Source: Synergistaceae bacterium
GTDB lineage: Bacteria > Synergistota > Synergistia > Synergistales > Aminithiophilaceae
DNA length: 64,000 nucleotides
Direction of reading: 5' to 3'
Assembly (NCBI GenBank): GCA_016756725.1
Contig: JAESII010000007.1
Span: 1-64,000, forward strand
In this document: piece after piece, positions 21,785 through 30,998 of the stretch
Numbering within the stretch: the first letter of the stretch is position 1
How the letters are laid out: each line of letters opens with the position of its first letter
Program-made: the position numbers and the translations under genes
Notes under the pieces: model-generated
The model's database searches: none
The model's input: the letters and a program-made list of their open reading frames with translations, nothing else
What the model was told of the DNA's origin: nothing

Positions 21785-22717
21785 TCAGTCTCCAAGGCCG
21801 ATCCGACGGGAAAGGCGGAAGAGGAAGCCCTTGATACCCCGCGCCGGGGGCGGCGCTGACTCGTCGACGTTCGGCGGGGGCAGGAGCATATCGGCCAGGC
21901 GTCGCAGGTTGCGGGCCGCTCGGGAATCGGGGAAGACCCAGAGCAGGGGCCGCTGTTTTGATACGGCCTCACGCACCCGGTCGTCACGGCAGACATAACC
22001 GGCAAAAACGACGGGCAGATCCAGGAACTGGGCGGCCGCCATCTGGAAGCGCCGTCCCACCTCCTGGGCCTCGGCCTCGTCGCGGGCCATGTTGACCACG
22101 AGTCTCACGTCAATGCGGCCCTTCGATCGCTTAGCCAGAGCCTTGAGGACGCCGTAGGCGTCACGAATGGCCGTGGGCTCCGGCGTCGTCACGAGGATGA
22201 CGGCATCAGCGGCGAGGGCAAAGGAGAGAACGCTGCTGTGAATTCCTGCTGCCGTGTCGACGATCAGGACATCGGCCCTCTCGTCGAGTCCGGCCAACTC
22301 ATGGATCAGCCTCTCCTGGTGGGAGGAGGGAAGGTCGGCCAGTTCCTGGACGCCCGCTCCGCCCGGGATAAGCCAAAAGCTGTCATGAAGCTGGACGAGG
22401 ATCTCTTCGAGGCGCCTCTCCCCCCCGATGACCTGGGTCAGGTTGACAGGCGGCGTCAGAAGGCCGAAGAGGATGTCCACATTGGCCAACCCGAGGTCGG
22501 CGTCAAGAAGGACCACCTTGCGTCCCCCCTCGCAGAAGGCAAGGCCCAGGTTGACGGCCAGATTGGTCTTGCCCACCCCGCCCTTGCCGCTGACGACGGC
22601 GAAAGTCCGGAAGGGCTCACGACGCTCCTCTTTGACCATCTGGCGGAGCTCATGGGCCTGATCGGAGGAGGTCTTCCGCTTCTGAAGCAACGAAGAGAGA
22701 TTGAGTCCTTCAGCCAC
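21785..22717 (-). CDS. flhG: MinD-like ATPase FlhG
   Basis: This 310-residue protein has the deviant Walker A FAVVSGKGGVGKTNLAVNLG and MinD-type boxes VVLLDADLGLANVDILFG and VLIVDTAAGIHSSVLSF. The N-terminal peptide with QKRKTSSDQAHELRQMV is the FlhF-activating segment. It sets flagellar number and position with FlhF. The GTG start at 22717 overlaps the flhF stop by eight bases and has AGGAG at nine bases, so coupling is likely. The C-terminal MinD-like membrane helix is basic (GFLFRLSRRIGLGD). Confidence 0.92.
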   Translation of the reverse strand: MAEGLNLSSLLQKRKTSSDQAHELRQMVKEERREPFRTFAVVSGKGGVGKTNLAVNLGLAFCEGGRKVVLLDADLGLANVDILFGLLTPPVNLTQVIGGERRLEEILVQLHDSFWLIPGGAGVQELADLPSSHQERLIHELAGLDERADVLIVDTAAGIHSSVLSFALAADAVILVTTPEPTAIRDAYGVLKALAKRSKGRIDVRLVVNMARDEAEAQEVGRRFQMAAAQFLDLPVVFAGYVCRDDRVREAVSKQRPLLWVFPDSRAARNLRRLADMLLPPPNVDESAPPPARGIKGFLFRLSRRIGLGD

Positions 22718-23978
22718 GACGATCACGCTCCTGCAGGTCCAGGTGAGAGAGGAAGTCCTCGCCAGAAGCAATGGAGATGTCGTTGGGGACATTCTGTCCC
22801 GCCGTGAGGAAGGTCAGAGGCAGGTTGAAGTTGAAGACGACATTCAGCAGGCTTCCGGCACTCTTCGTTTCATCGAGCTTGGTGGCGATCAACCCGTCGA
22901 TGGGCACCACATTCATCCTGTCGATGATGTCGAGCATGTCGTGATACTTGACGTTTCCGGCCAGGACGAGATGGGTCGACTGGGGCTCGAAGGCCTCATA
23001 GAGTCGTCGGTATTCGGCTACCTTCTCGTCGTCATTCTGGCTCCGTCCCGCCGTATCGAGAAGGACGACGTCCACATCGGCATAGCGGCCCAGGATGCGC
23101 GGAAGATCATCGGGACCGTAGACCACCTCCATGGGAACGCCCAGGATCTTGGCGTAGGTCCGAAGCTGCTCGACGGCGGCGATACGGTAGGTATCGGCCG
23201 TGAGCAGGAGGACCTTCCGGTTCTCCCAGAGGGCGAAGGCCGCTCCCAGCTTGGCGATCGTCGTCGTCTTGCCCATTCCCGTCGGACCGATAAACAGCGA
23301 CCGCGGGCCCTGCAGGGCCTCGGCAAAGGACGTTCCACGGCAAGGAATCTGACGGGCCAGCCAGTCTCGGAAGGGGGGTTTCCCCTCCGCCTTGCGGTAC
23401 CGCTCCGCAAGCCTCCCGGCCAGATGACCTTCGACGCCGGAAGCCACGAGAAGGGAGACCAGGGGATCGTCGGAAGGGATTTCCCGCTCCTCCAGCCGGG
23501 CCAGGACCTTGTGCAGCGAATTCTGGATCGCCTCGACCCTGTCGAGAAGGTCGGAGTCGCTCTCCTTACCCTGTCCCTTCGTCCGGACAGCCCGGGAGAG
23601 CTCCATGGCCTGGTTCGAGAGCTCGACGGTCACGGCCTCGTCTTCGGTAGCCACAAGCTGATCCACGACCGATCCGGGGGCCCTTTCGGCCGGCGGGACG
23701 CGCTCTTCTGCAGGACGGACGGCCTGTCGGATCTCCAGGAGCTTCTGAAAGGCCAGGATCCGCTCCCGCTTTTCCCGCTCCCTTTCCTGGCGATCCTCCT
23801 CGAAGAGGCCGGCCGTCACGGAAAGCATCCGTTTTCGGAAAAGCCCCAGAAAGCCTCCCCGCTTGACGGGCACAACGGAGATCACGACGGCATCGTCGCC
23901 GAGACGGTCCCTGGCGACCCGCATCGCTTCGGCGTCATCTTTGGCATCAAAGGTAATCTGCTGAACTACACGCATCAC
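22710..23978 (-). CDS. flhF: Flagellar SRP-like GTPase FlhF
   Basis: This 422-residue protein has a basic, helical B domain to about residue 120, an N domain (KVLARLEEREIPSDDPLV) and a G domain with Walker A FIGPTGMGKTTTIAKLGAAF, then LLTADTYRIAAVEQL, VVLLDTAGRSQ and ATKLDETKSAGSLLNV. It recruits early basal-body parts to the pole or assembly site and is stimulated by FlhG. It sits between flhA and flhG with overlapping or adjoining codons at both ends, the usual order. Confidence 0.95.
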   Translation of the reverse strand: MMRVVQQITFDAKDDAEAMRVARDRLGDDAVVISVVPVKRGGFLGLFRKRMLSVTAGLFEEDRQEREREKRERILAFQKLLEIRQAVRPAEERVPPAERAPGSVVDQLVATEDEAVTVELSNQAMELSRAVRTKGQGKESDSDLLDRVEAIQNSLHKVLARLEEREIPSDDPLVSLLVASGVEGHLAGRLAERYRKAEGKPPFRDWLARQIPCRGTSFAEALQGPRSLFIGPTGMGKTTTIAKLGAAFALWENRKVLLLTADTYRIAAVEQLRTYAKILGVPMEVVYGPDDLPRILGRYADVDVVLLDTAGRSQNDDEKVAEYRRLYEAFEPQSTHLVLAGNVKYHDMLDIIDRMNVVPIDGLIATKLDETKSAGSLLNVVFNFNLPLTFLTAGQNVPNDISIASGEDFLSHLDLQERDRRG

Positions 23979-26101
23979 TCCACCATCCCGATCGATTTAA
24001 GCGATACCCCTTGAACTATTTCATTATAGGCCAGGACGTGGACCTGCGGTAGGCTTCCCTCGATAATGCGGCGTACAACGAGGCGCAGGTCGGGATGGAC
24101 GAGAAGGATGGGGGGAATTCCGCTGAGAGAACTCTGGTCGGCCATCTTCCCGACGACCTGGATCAGATCCTGCATCCGCTTGGGGTTGAGCCCGAGAGTC
24201 CAGCCCTTGATGAGATCTCCCTGGAGAGAGGACTTGATCTCCTCCTCCCAGCGGGGCGAAAGGGTCGCAACGGTGAGTACCCCTCCATCACCCTGGAGCC
24301 CCAGGGTGATAAGACGGGCCAAAGATTCCCGGACCCGCTCGAGGAGATAATCGGTGCTGTGAGTGACCTTGCCGTTGTCGGCGAGAGTCTCGAAGATGGA
24401 CACGAGGTCGCGGATCGGCACCTGTTCGCGGATGAGATTCTGAAGCACCTTCTGGATGTCACCCAGAGAAAGGGCCCCCAGCAGCTCCTCGACGACGGCG
24501 GGGTTGTTCTCCCGGACGAGGTCGATAAGGCGCTGCACTTCCTGCCGCGAGAGGAGGTCGGCGCCGTAGATCTTGATGACCTCCGAAAGATGGGTCGACA
24601 GCACCGAGGGAGCGTCGACGACGGTAAAGCCCATGCCCTCGGCCTGATCGCGCAGGTCCGGGGCGATCCACGTCGCGGGCAGCCCGAAGGCGGGCTCCGT
24701 CGTGGCGATGCCGACAAGGGTCGCCTCCGTTCCCGTCGTGTTCATGGCCAGGAAGTGATCGGGGAGCAGTTCGCCTCGCCCCACCTCGCCGCCCTTGACG
24801 CGGACGATGTATTCCGTCGGCTTGAGCTGGATGTTGTCCCTGATCCGGATGGGAGGCACCACGAGCCCCCGCTCGAGGGCCATCTGACGCCGGATCGTCC
24901 CGATCCGTTCCAGCATGTCTCCTCCCTGTGAGGGATCGACGAGGGGAATCAGGGCATAGCCGATCTCCACTTCCATGGGATCGACGGTGAGGAGGGGGAG
25001 GACGTTTTCCGGAGCCGAAGGCGCCGAAGGGGCGGGGTCGCCTTTCGCCCCCGGCGAAGAGGGCTGTCCGGGGGCCCCCCGCCGCTCCCGCCGGGCCCCC
25101 TCTTCGCGGTCGGCCTCGACGCCCTTGGCCTCGCGGTAGACGACATAGCCCATGAGGGCCATCGCCGCCCCGAGGGCGGAGAAGGGAATCACGGGAAGAC
25201 CGGGAACGATGGCGAGGGAAAAGAGCAGGAAGGAACCGATCCAAAGCGGCCTCGGGTAGGCCGTCAGGGAGGTGACGATGTCCCGCCCCAGGTTGGTCTC
25301 TCCGGCGGCCCGGGTGACGACGATACCCGTAGCCGTCGAGAGGAGAAGGGCCGGAATCTGCGCTACCAATCCGTCACCGACGGTGAGGAGGCTGTAGGTG
25401 CCCATGGCCTGGCCGAGGGTCATGCCCCTTTGGAAGGTCCCGATGGACAGGCCGCCGATGATGTTGATGATGGTGATGATCAGCCCGGCAATGGCGTCAC
25501 CCTTGACGAACTTGGAGGCACCGTCCATGGCACCGTAGAAATCGGCCTCCCGCTGAATCTCCGATCGTCGCGTGCGGGCTGCCGTTTCGTCGATAAGGCC
25601 GGCGTTGAGGTCGGCGTCGATGGCCATCTGCTTGCCCGGCATGGCATCAAGGGTGAAGCGGGCGGCGACTTCGGCGACCCGTTCGGCCCCCTTGGTGATG
25701 ACGACGAACTGGATGATGACGAGGATAAGAAAGACGACGCCGCCGACGACGTAGTTGCCGCCGACGACGAAGTTACCGAAGGCGCCGATGACCTCTCCGG
25801 CATAGCCCTGGAGGAGGATGAGCCGCGTCGTGGAGACGTTGAGGGCGAGCCGGAAAAGGGTGGCCATGAGGAGAATCGTCGGGAAGGCGGCGATCTCCAG
25901 GGCCTTTCGGACATAGAAAGTGGCCAGCAGGACGACGACGCCGATGGTGATGTTCATGGCCAGCAGGAGATCGAGCAGCACTGGCGGAAGGGGGATGATC
26001 ATCATCCCCACGATAAGGGCCAGAAGAAGGGCCATTCCGATATCGGCGTACTTGAGCATTGCCCTGAGTCCAGTCGTGCGGATCTCCTGAGGTTCGATCA
26101 T
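23975..26101 (-). CDS. flhA: Flagellar export gate protein FlhA
   Basis: This 708-residue protein has eight membrane segments in the first 330 residues, starting with GMALLLALIVGMMIIPLPPV. The conserved FHIPEP-like cytoplasmic loop reads GKQMAIDADLNAGLIDE, and the C-terminal cytoplasmic domain carries LAMNTTGTEATLVGI. It forms the nonameric gate that passes export substrates. ATG 26101 with AAGGAG eight bases upstream is chosen over an ATG at 26128. Its stop overlaps the flhF start. Confidence 0.95.
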   Translation of the reverse strand: MIEPQEIRTTGLRAMLKYADIGMALLLALIVGMMIIPLPPVLLDLLLAMNITIGVVVLLATFYVRKALEIAAFPTILLMATLFRLALNVSTTRLILLQGYAGEVIGAFGNFVVGGNYVVGGVVFLILVIIQFVVITKGAERVAEVAARFTLDAMPGKQMAIDADLNAGLIDETAARTRRSEIQREADFYGAMDGASKFVKGDAIAGLIITIINIIGGLSIGTFQRGMTLGQAMGTYSLLTVGDGLVAQIPALLLSTATGIVVTRAAGETNLGRDIVTSLTAYPRPLWIGSFLLFSLAIVPGLPVIPFSALGAAMALMGYVVYREAKGVEADREEGARRERRGAPGQPSSPGAKGDPAPSAPSAPENVLPLLTVDPMEVEIGYALIPLVDPSQGGDMLERIGTIRRQMALERGLVVPPIRIRDNIQLKPTEYIVRVKGGEVGRGELLPDHFLAMNTTGTEATLVGIATTEPAFGLPATWIAPDLRDQAEGMGFTVVDAPSVLSTHLSEVIKIYGADLLSRQEVQRLIDLVRENNPAVVEELLGALSLGDIQKVLQNLIREQVPIRDLVSIFETLADNGKVTHSTDYLLERVRESLARLITLGLQGDGGVLTVATLSPRWEEEIKSSLQGDLIKGWTLGLNPKRMQDLIQVVGKMADQSSLSGIPPILLVHPDLRLVVRRIIEGSLPQVHVLAYNEIVQGVSLKSIGMVE

Positions 26102-26185
26102 TGCGACAACTCCTTGAGACGACGACAAGCTGCTGTCAAGGCCCCGTTATCCTACAAAACACTATAGCCGATGAGGGGAAGGCAC

Positions 26186-27289
26186 TCAACCGGAAGGGCG
26201 CACCGGCCTGCGGCCTGTCCTGATCCGGTAGACGAAGGCCAGCACCTCGGCGACGGCCCGATAGAGATCCTCAGGGACCTCTTCCCCGATTTCGACCTGG
26301 CTGTAGAGGGCCCGGGCGAGAACTTTGTTCTCCACAATGGGCACGTCGCTTTCGACGGCGACTTCGCGGATATTGCGGGCGATCACTCCTTTGCCCTTGG
26401 CGACGACCTGAGGGGCCTCCATGGTCTGGCGGTCATAACGCAGGGCCACGGCCAGCGTCGTCGGGTTGGTGATGACCACGTCGGCCTTGGGGACATCCTG
26501 CATCATCCGCCCCCGGGCGAGCTCCCGCTGTTTCTGGCGGATCCGCCGCTTGATCTGCGGGTCGCCCTCCATCTGCTTGTACTCGTCCTTGATCTCCTGT
26601 TTGCTCATCTTGATGGACCGTTCGAATTCCCAGCGCTGGTAGAGGTAATCGAAGAGGGCAATCGTCAGAAGAAGGAGGGCAAAACGAAGCCCCAGATACC
26701 AGACCGCCTCAATCACTTCGGCCGTTCCCTCATCGAGGGGGAGGGCGATGACAGCCACGAGGCGTTTCAGGTCCTTGCGAAGGGCGTAGTAGAGGAGGGC
26801 CATGAAGAGGAAGGCCTTCAGCAGTCCCTTGCCGAGCTCCACCAGGGAGCGGAGGGAGACGATGCGCTTCAGCCCCGACAGGGGGTTGAGACGGTCCAAC
26901 TTGAGCTCGAGAGGCTTGGCGGTGATGAAGAAGCCGACCTGATAAACCGTGATGGCCAGGGCGACGACGGCACAGGAGAGGCCCAGGGGAAGCCAGATGA
27001 TCAGATAATCCTTCAGGGCCTCGGCACCCAGAATCCAGGCCCATCCTTCGTGCAGAAAGACCCGATCACCGGTGGCGCGAAGAAGGGTGACCAGGTGAGC
27101 CCTCAGGGTCCCGCCGAAATGCCCCACGAAAACCCGCAGAAAAAGGAGACCGGCCAGGATCACGACAGCAGCTCCCAGATCCTGGCTTTTGGCCGTCTTG
27201 CCTTCCTCCCGTGTCTTCCGCCTCTTTCGCGGCGTGGCCGGCTCCGTCTTCTCCTGGGAAAAAAACTGGAGATCGAAGGGACGTCTCAT
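26186..27289 (-). CDS. flhB: Export switch protein FlhB
   Basis: This 367-residue protein has an N-terminal basic region (FFSQEKTEPATPRKRRKTRE), four membrane helices and a C-terminal cytoplasmic domain with the autocleavage site NPTTLAVALRYD. The usual motif is NPTH; here Thr replaces His while the Asn-Pro bond is kept. The switch from rod/hook to filament export depends on this cleavage. The ATG overlaps the fliR stop as ATGA. A GTG two codons upstream (MAM) is less likely. Confidence 0.93.
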   Translation of the reverse strand: MRRPFDLQFFSQEKTEPATPRKRRKTREEGKTAKSQDLGAAVVILAGLLFLRVFVGHFGGTLRAHLVTLLRATGDRVFLHEGWAWILGAEALKDYLIIWLPLGLSCAVVALAITVYQVGFFITAKPLELKLDRLNPLSGLKRIVSLRSLVELGKGLLKAFLFMALLYYALRKDLKRLVAVIALPLDEGTAEVIEAVWYLGLRFALLLLTIALFDYLYQRWEFERSIKMSKQEIKDEYKQMEGDPQIKRRIRQKQRELARGRMMQDVPKADVVITNPTTLAVALRYDRQTMEAPQVVAKGKGVIARNIREVAVESDVPIVENKVLARALYSQVEIGEEVPEDLYRAVAEVLAFVYRIRTGRRPVRPSG

Positions 27290-28068
27290 CGCCACAGGGA
27301 GGCCCCTCTCAGGGCGGACTCGACGAGAGGCTCAATCTGGCCGTGGACGACGTCCACCGTCAGAGGCAGGACGACGACGAGGAGGAAGAAGCCGAGGATG
27401 ATCTTCAGCGGAAGACCGAGGACAAAAATGTTCATCTGCGGGACGGTTCTCGCGACGAAACCCAGCCCCAGGTCGGCCAGAAGGAGGGTCCCGAAGTAGG
27501 GAAGAACGATTCGGAAGGAAAGGACGAAAAGCCCCTGAAGCCAGGCGCCGACTCCCATCTCGGCCAGAAGGGAAAGACCGGCTCCCCCGAGGGGCACGAG
27601 GCGGAAGCTCTCCACGAGGGCACGCATCAGGAGAAGGTGGCCGTCCCAGTGGAAGAAATACCAGAGGGCGAGAAGAAACTTGACCTGGCCGACAAGAGAG
27701 ACCTGGACCTGAGAGAGAGGATCGAGGACGTTGACCATGCCCAACCCCATCTGGGTCCCGATGACCCGGCCGGCGACCTGGACGGCATAAAGGGGCAGCG
27801 CCGAAAGAAGGCCCAGGGTAATTCCGACGAGGAACTCTCCCGCTCCGGCAAGGACAATCCCTCCCCAGCCGAGGAGAGCCCGCTCCGGTAAGGGGGCGCC
27901 CAAGAGGGGCCAGGCGGCCAACGCCAGCAGGGCGGCCATCCAGAAACGGAACTCCATGGGCGCCGACGTTGCCGCAAAGGCCGGGGCGGCCAGAAGGAGC
28001 CCCAAAAACCGGATCGTGGCGAGGAGAAAGGCCACGATGAAAAGGACCAGGTCACCGTCCAGGGTCAT
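27286..28068 (-). CDS. fliR: Flagellar export protein FliR
   Basis: A 260-residue hydrophobic protein with five to six predicted membrane segments (AFLLATIRFLGLLLAAPAFA, FLVGITLGLLSALPLYAVQV, ILGFFLLVVVLPLTVDVVHG). It is part of the FliPQR core of the export gate. The conserved GTQMGLGMVNVLDP segment is present. The start overlaps the fliQ stop by four bases, and the stop overlaps the flhB start, so the set is tightly coupled. Confidence 0.92.
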   Translation of the reverse strand: MTLDGDLVLFIVAFLLATIRFLGLLLAAPAFAATSAPMEFRFWMAALLALAAWPLLGAPLPERALLGWGGIVLAGAGEFLVGITLGLLSALPLYAVQVAGRVIGTQMGLGMVNVLDPLSQVQVSLVGQVKFLLALWYFFHWDGHLLLMRALVESFRLVPLGGAGLSLLAEMGVGAWLQGLFVLSFRIVLPYFGTLLLADLGLGFVARTVPQMNIFVLGLPLKIILGFFLLVVVLPLTVDVVHGQIEPLVESALRGASLWR

Positions 28069-28334
28069 TGGATGTAGCGGTGAAGCTGGCCGAGCATGTC
28101 GACGGCCATTTTGCCCACGCGGCCGAAGATCCAGGGTCCGAAGAGGACGAGCGAAAGCAGGACGGCGAGGATCTTGGGGACGAAGACCAGGGTCTGCTCC
28201 TGAATCGACGTGGCCGTCTGAAGGATGCCGATGACGAGGCCGAGAAACATGGCGACAAGGAGAACGGGCAAGGCGGCGATGAGCGTCGTCCAGATGGCCT
28301 GTTGGAAGGTATCGACGATGCTAAGCGTTCCCAC
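28065..28334 (-). CDS. fliQ: Flagellar export protein FliQ
   Basis: This 89-residue protein has the two-helix FliQ pattern: FQQAIWTTLIAALPVLLVAM, GLVIGILQTATSIQEQTLVF and LAVLLSLVLFGPWI. The conserved Gln-rich loop between the helices is intact. FliQ completes the FliPQR pore. It overlaps fliR by four bases and follows fliP by 13 bp. Confidence 0.93.
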   Translation of the reverse strand: MGTLSIVDTFQQAIWTTLIAALPVLLVAMFLGLVIGILQTATSIQEQTLVFVPKILAVLLSLVLFGPWIFGRVGKMAVDMLGQLHRYIQ

Positions 28335-28347
28335 TCAGATTCCCCCC

Positions 28348-29115
28348 TCAGCGGAAACTATTGAGCAGGCTGACGACGACAAGGTTCCATCCGTCAGCCA
28401 TGACAAAGAGAAGGACCTTAAAGGGAAGGGAGATCATCATCGGCGGGAGCATGATCATGCCCATGCTCATGAGGACGCTGGCGACGATCATGTCGACGAC
28501 GATGAAGGGGATGAAGATGATCACGCCCATCTGAAAGGCCGTCTTGAGCTCGCTGAGCATGAAGGCCGGCACGAGCACCCGCAGGGGCACGGCGTCGGCG
28601 TTTTCCGGCTGGGGCAGATCGGCCATGGTGATCATGAGGGAGAGCTCTCCCTCCCGGGTCTGGCTGAGCATGAACTCGCGCATGGGCGTCACCGTAGCGC
28701 TCCAGGCCTGGGCAGCCGCGATCTCACCGCGCATGTAGGGCTCGAGTCCCTCTCCGTAGACCCTCTGCCAGACAGGGCCCATGGTGAAGAGGGCCAGGAA
28801 GAGGGCCAGCGTCACCAGGACCTGATTGGGCGGCATCTGCTGCAGCCCCAGGGCGTTGCGGACGAAGCCGAGAACGACGAGGATCCGGGTGAAACTGGTG
28901 AGCATGAGGACAATGGCCGGAGCGACGCTGAGAACGGTCATCAGAGCGACGATCTGGAGGGTCAAAGCGACGTCTTCGGGGGACTCGGCGCCTCTCACGC
29001 CCAGGCTGAGGGCCGGGAAAGGCGGGGTCGGAGCTTCCGGCTGAGCCAGAGCGGGCAGGGCACAGGACAACAGGACAAAAAGACAGAAAACCGCAAAAAG
29101 CCTAAACCTCGTCAC
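28348..29115 (-). CDS. fliP: Flagellar export protein FliP
   Basis: A 255-residue FliP with a cleavable signal peptide (LFAVFCLFVLLSCALPALA), then the membrane core TLQIVALMTVLSVAPAIVLM, LTSFTRILVVLGFVRNALGL, PPNQVLVTLALFLALFTMGP, LMITMADLPQ and FVVDMIVASVLMSMGMIMLP. It forms the pentameric part of the FliPQR pore with FliO as an assembly factor. The length is typical. It overlaps fliO by 14 bp. Confidence 0.95.
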   Translation of the reverse strand: MTRFRLFAVFCLFVLLSCALPALAQPEAPTPPFPALSLGVRGAESPEDVALTLQIVALMTVLSVAPAIVLMLTSFTRILVVLGFVRNALGLQQMPPNQVLVTLALFLALFTMGPVWQRVYGEGLEPYMRGEIAAAQAWSATVTPMREFMLSQTREGELSLMITMADLPQPENADAVPLRVLVPAFMLSELKTAFQMGVIIFIPFIVVDMIVASVLMSMGMIMLPPMMISLPFKVLLFVMADGWNLVVVSLLNSFR

Positions 29116-29479
29116 GCGGACCGGCCTCCTCCCATTGATTCTTGTCCCATCGGCCGACGACGACGGCGCCGCCTTTTCCGGAGACGATGGCGATGACTTC
29201 AGGGCCGCAAAGGATCAGGTAGAGAGAATCCCGGCCGAGAGGCAACGTCCCCAGAAGACGGCAACGCCCGGCTGCCGGAAAGCGACGGCGGAACCAGGCT
29301 CCCCGGGACAGACGGGACAGGAGGAAAAGAAGGACAACGAGAAAAAGGGCCGCCAGCAGAAGGCGAAGGAGATAGCTTTTTTCGTCAGGCAAAGGAGACG
29401 CCGCGAAGGCGGGAGAGGCGGACAAAAAGACAGAGGCGAGGGATGCCTTGGCACCGCCTCGCCCGACTCTGCTTCTCAT
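29102..29479 (-). CDS. fliO: FliO-like flagellar biosynthesis protein
   Basis: A 125-residue protein with a signal-like start (ASLASVFLSASPAFAAS), one strong membrane helix (LLRLLLAALFLVVLLFLLSRL) and a small C-terminal beta domain (LGTLPLGRDSLYLILCGPEV, then VVVGRWD). FliO is poorly conserved; the position before fliP and the topology identify it. It helps FliP fold and assemble. Confidence 0.8.
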   Translation of the reverse strand: MRSRVGRGGAKASLASVFLSASPAFAASPLPDEKSYLLRLLLAALFLVVLLFLLSRLSRGAWFRRRFPAAGRCRLLGTLPLGRDSLYLILCGPEVIAIVSGKGGAVVVGRWDKNQWEEAGPRDEV

Positions 29480-29500
29480 GATCGAGCCGGCCCGCGCCGA

Positions 29501-29863
29501 TCAGCCCAGGGCCTTCTTCAACGATTCCAGGACCCGGTCGGGCTGAAAGGGCTTGACGATAAAGTCCGCGGCCCCGGCTTGAATCGCCTCGATCACCATC
29601 GACTGCTGCCCCATGGCACTTACCATGACGACCTTGGCGCCGCCGTTCAGCTTCTTTATCTCCTTGACGGCCGAGATGCCGTCCATCTCCGGCATGGTAA
29701 TGTCCATCGTCACGAGATCGGGATTGAGCTCCTGGAAAAGCTGGACCCCAACCTTTCCATTCTCGGCTTCGCCGACAACCTCGAAGCCGTTTTTGAGAAG
29801 AATGTCCTTAAGCATCATGCGCATGAAGGCTGCATCATCAACAATCAGTACCTTGGCTCCCAT
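29501..29863 (-). CDS. cheY: Response regulator CheY
   Basis: A 120-residue receiver domain alone: VLIVDDAAFMRMMLKDILLK, phosphorylated Asp in LVTMDITMPEMDG, Ser in VVMVSAMGQQ and Lys in FIVKPFQPDRV. The Ala-Phe dipeptide after DD is typical of Bacillus-type CheY, in which phosphorylated CheY promotes counter-clockwise rotation, but direction cannot be read from sequence alone. It lies between fliY and fliO, as in Bacillus. Confidence 0.95.
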   Translation of the reverse strand: MGAKVLIVDDAAFMRMMLKDILLKNGFEVVGEAENGKVGVQLFQELNPDLVTMDITMPEMDGISAVKEIKKLNGGAKVVMVSAMGQQSMVIEAIQAGAADFIVKPFQPDRVLESLKKALG

Positions 29864-29903
29864 CCCGCGTTCAACCTCCTTAGGCCCTAGTCGGTCTCAA
29901 GGG

Positions 29904-30998
29904 TCACCGGCCGATGGAGCGGATGCGCTCGGCCTTGCTGACGATCTCGCTGATCCGGACGCCGAAGCTCTCGTCGATGACGACAACCTCTCCGTGAGCC
30001 ACGAGCTTTCCGTTCACCAGAACGTCGACCGGTTCTCCGGCCATCTTCTCCAATTCTATCACGGAGCCGGGACCGAGACCGAGCACCTCGCCGATCGTCC
30101 GCGAGGTACGGCCCAATTCAACCGTAACAGATACAGGGATGTCAAGGATGAGATCGATGTTCGCGGGCACCGGAGTCGTCTCCGTCTGAGTCAGGGGGGC
30201 GAATTCGGCGGGTCTCACGTCGACGGGCTGAGGATCGGGGCGGGCCATCTGCGGCTGAGGCTGCGAGGCGGCAGAAGAAGCCGAGGCAGGTCGCCGCTGA
30301 GACGAAGGTCCGGTCGAGGGAGCCGGCGCCTTCGGTTCGGCCGCAGAAGCCATCTTGGCGGTGATCTCCTCCTCGAGAAGGAGAGCCTCCTGCTCGCGCA
30401 GGACGAAATACATGGAGATCTTGTCGACCTGTTCGATGTCCATGTCGACCTTGAGGCAGAAGATCTTCGACGAGCCCTCCTCTTCAGAGAAGGGCCGCCA
30501 GCCCTCCTCCTCTAGGGTAGCCTTGGCGTCGGCGGGCATGAGGCGTTTGCCGCCGAGAAGTCCGCTCAGGTTCGTCAGGGCGGCCCCGATGATCTGACTC
30601 AAGCCCTCCTGGGAGGCGCTGAGGTAGAGGTCGTTGGCCTCCGCCGGAAGCTCCTTGCCATCACCGCCCATCATAAGATCGGCGAGGATCAAACCCGTCC
30701 TCTCCGAAAGCGCCACGGCCATCGGTGCCCGATCGAGCCCGTCGCAGAGGAAACGGAAGACCAGGGCGCGTTCCCCGAAATGGCCTGGGAGCTCGTCCTG
30801 GGTGATCTCCAGAGGTTCATGGGGCGTGCAGGCGACATCTCGGCCGGCAAGCATGCCCATGACGTTCCCTGAGGCGCCGGAAAAAAGAGAGGCCACCTCG
30901 GCCAAAGGCGTTGGCGTCTCCGGCTGGGAGGCGCCGCCGAGGCCTCCGCCCTGAAGAAGAGCGTTTATTTCGTCTTGGCTCAACAGATCGTCCGTCAT
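29904..30998 (-). CDS. fliY: Flagellar motor switch phosphatase FliY
   Basis: This 364-residue protein has an N-terminal CheY-P binding peptide (LLSQDEINALLQGG), a CheC-like middle domain, a Pro/Ala/Gln-rich linker and a C-terminal FliN domain (ILDIPVSVTVELGRTSRTIG, VLVNGKLVAHGEVVVIDES). The helix where a CheC E-x-x-N is expected reads QEGLSQ, so the phosphatase site may be weak. FliY replaces FliN in the C-ring and removes phosphate from CheY-P. It overlaps fliM by four bases. Confidence 0.93.
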   Translation of the reverse strand: MTDDLLSQDEINALLQGGGLGGASQPETPTPLAEVASLFSGASGNVMGMLAGRDVACTPHEPLEITQDELPGHFGERALVFRFLCDGLDRAPMAVALSERTGLILADLMMGGDGKELPAEANDLYLSASQEGLSQIIGAALTNLSGLLGGKRLMPADAKATLEEEGWRPFSEEEGSSKIFCLKVDMDIEQVDKISMYFVLREQEALLLEEEITAKMASAAEPKAPAPSTGPSSQRRPASASSAASQPQPQMARPDPQPVDVRPAEFAPLTQTETTPVPANIDLILDIPVSVTVELGRTSRTIGEVLGLGPGSVIELEKMAGEPVDVLVNGKLVAHGEVVVIDESFGVRISEIVSKAERIRSIGR

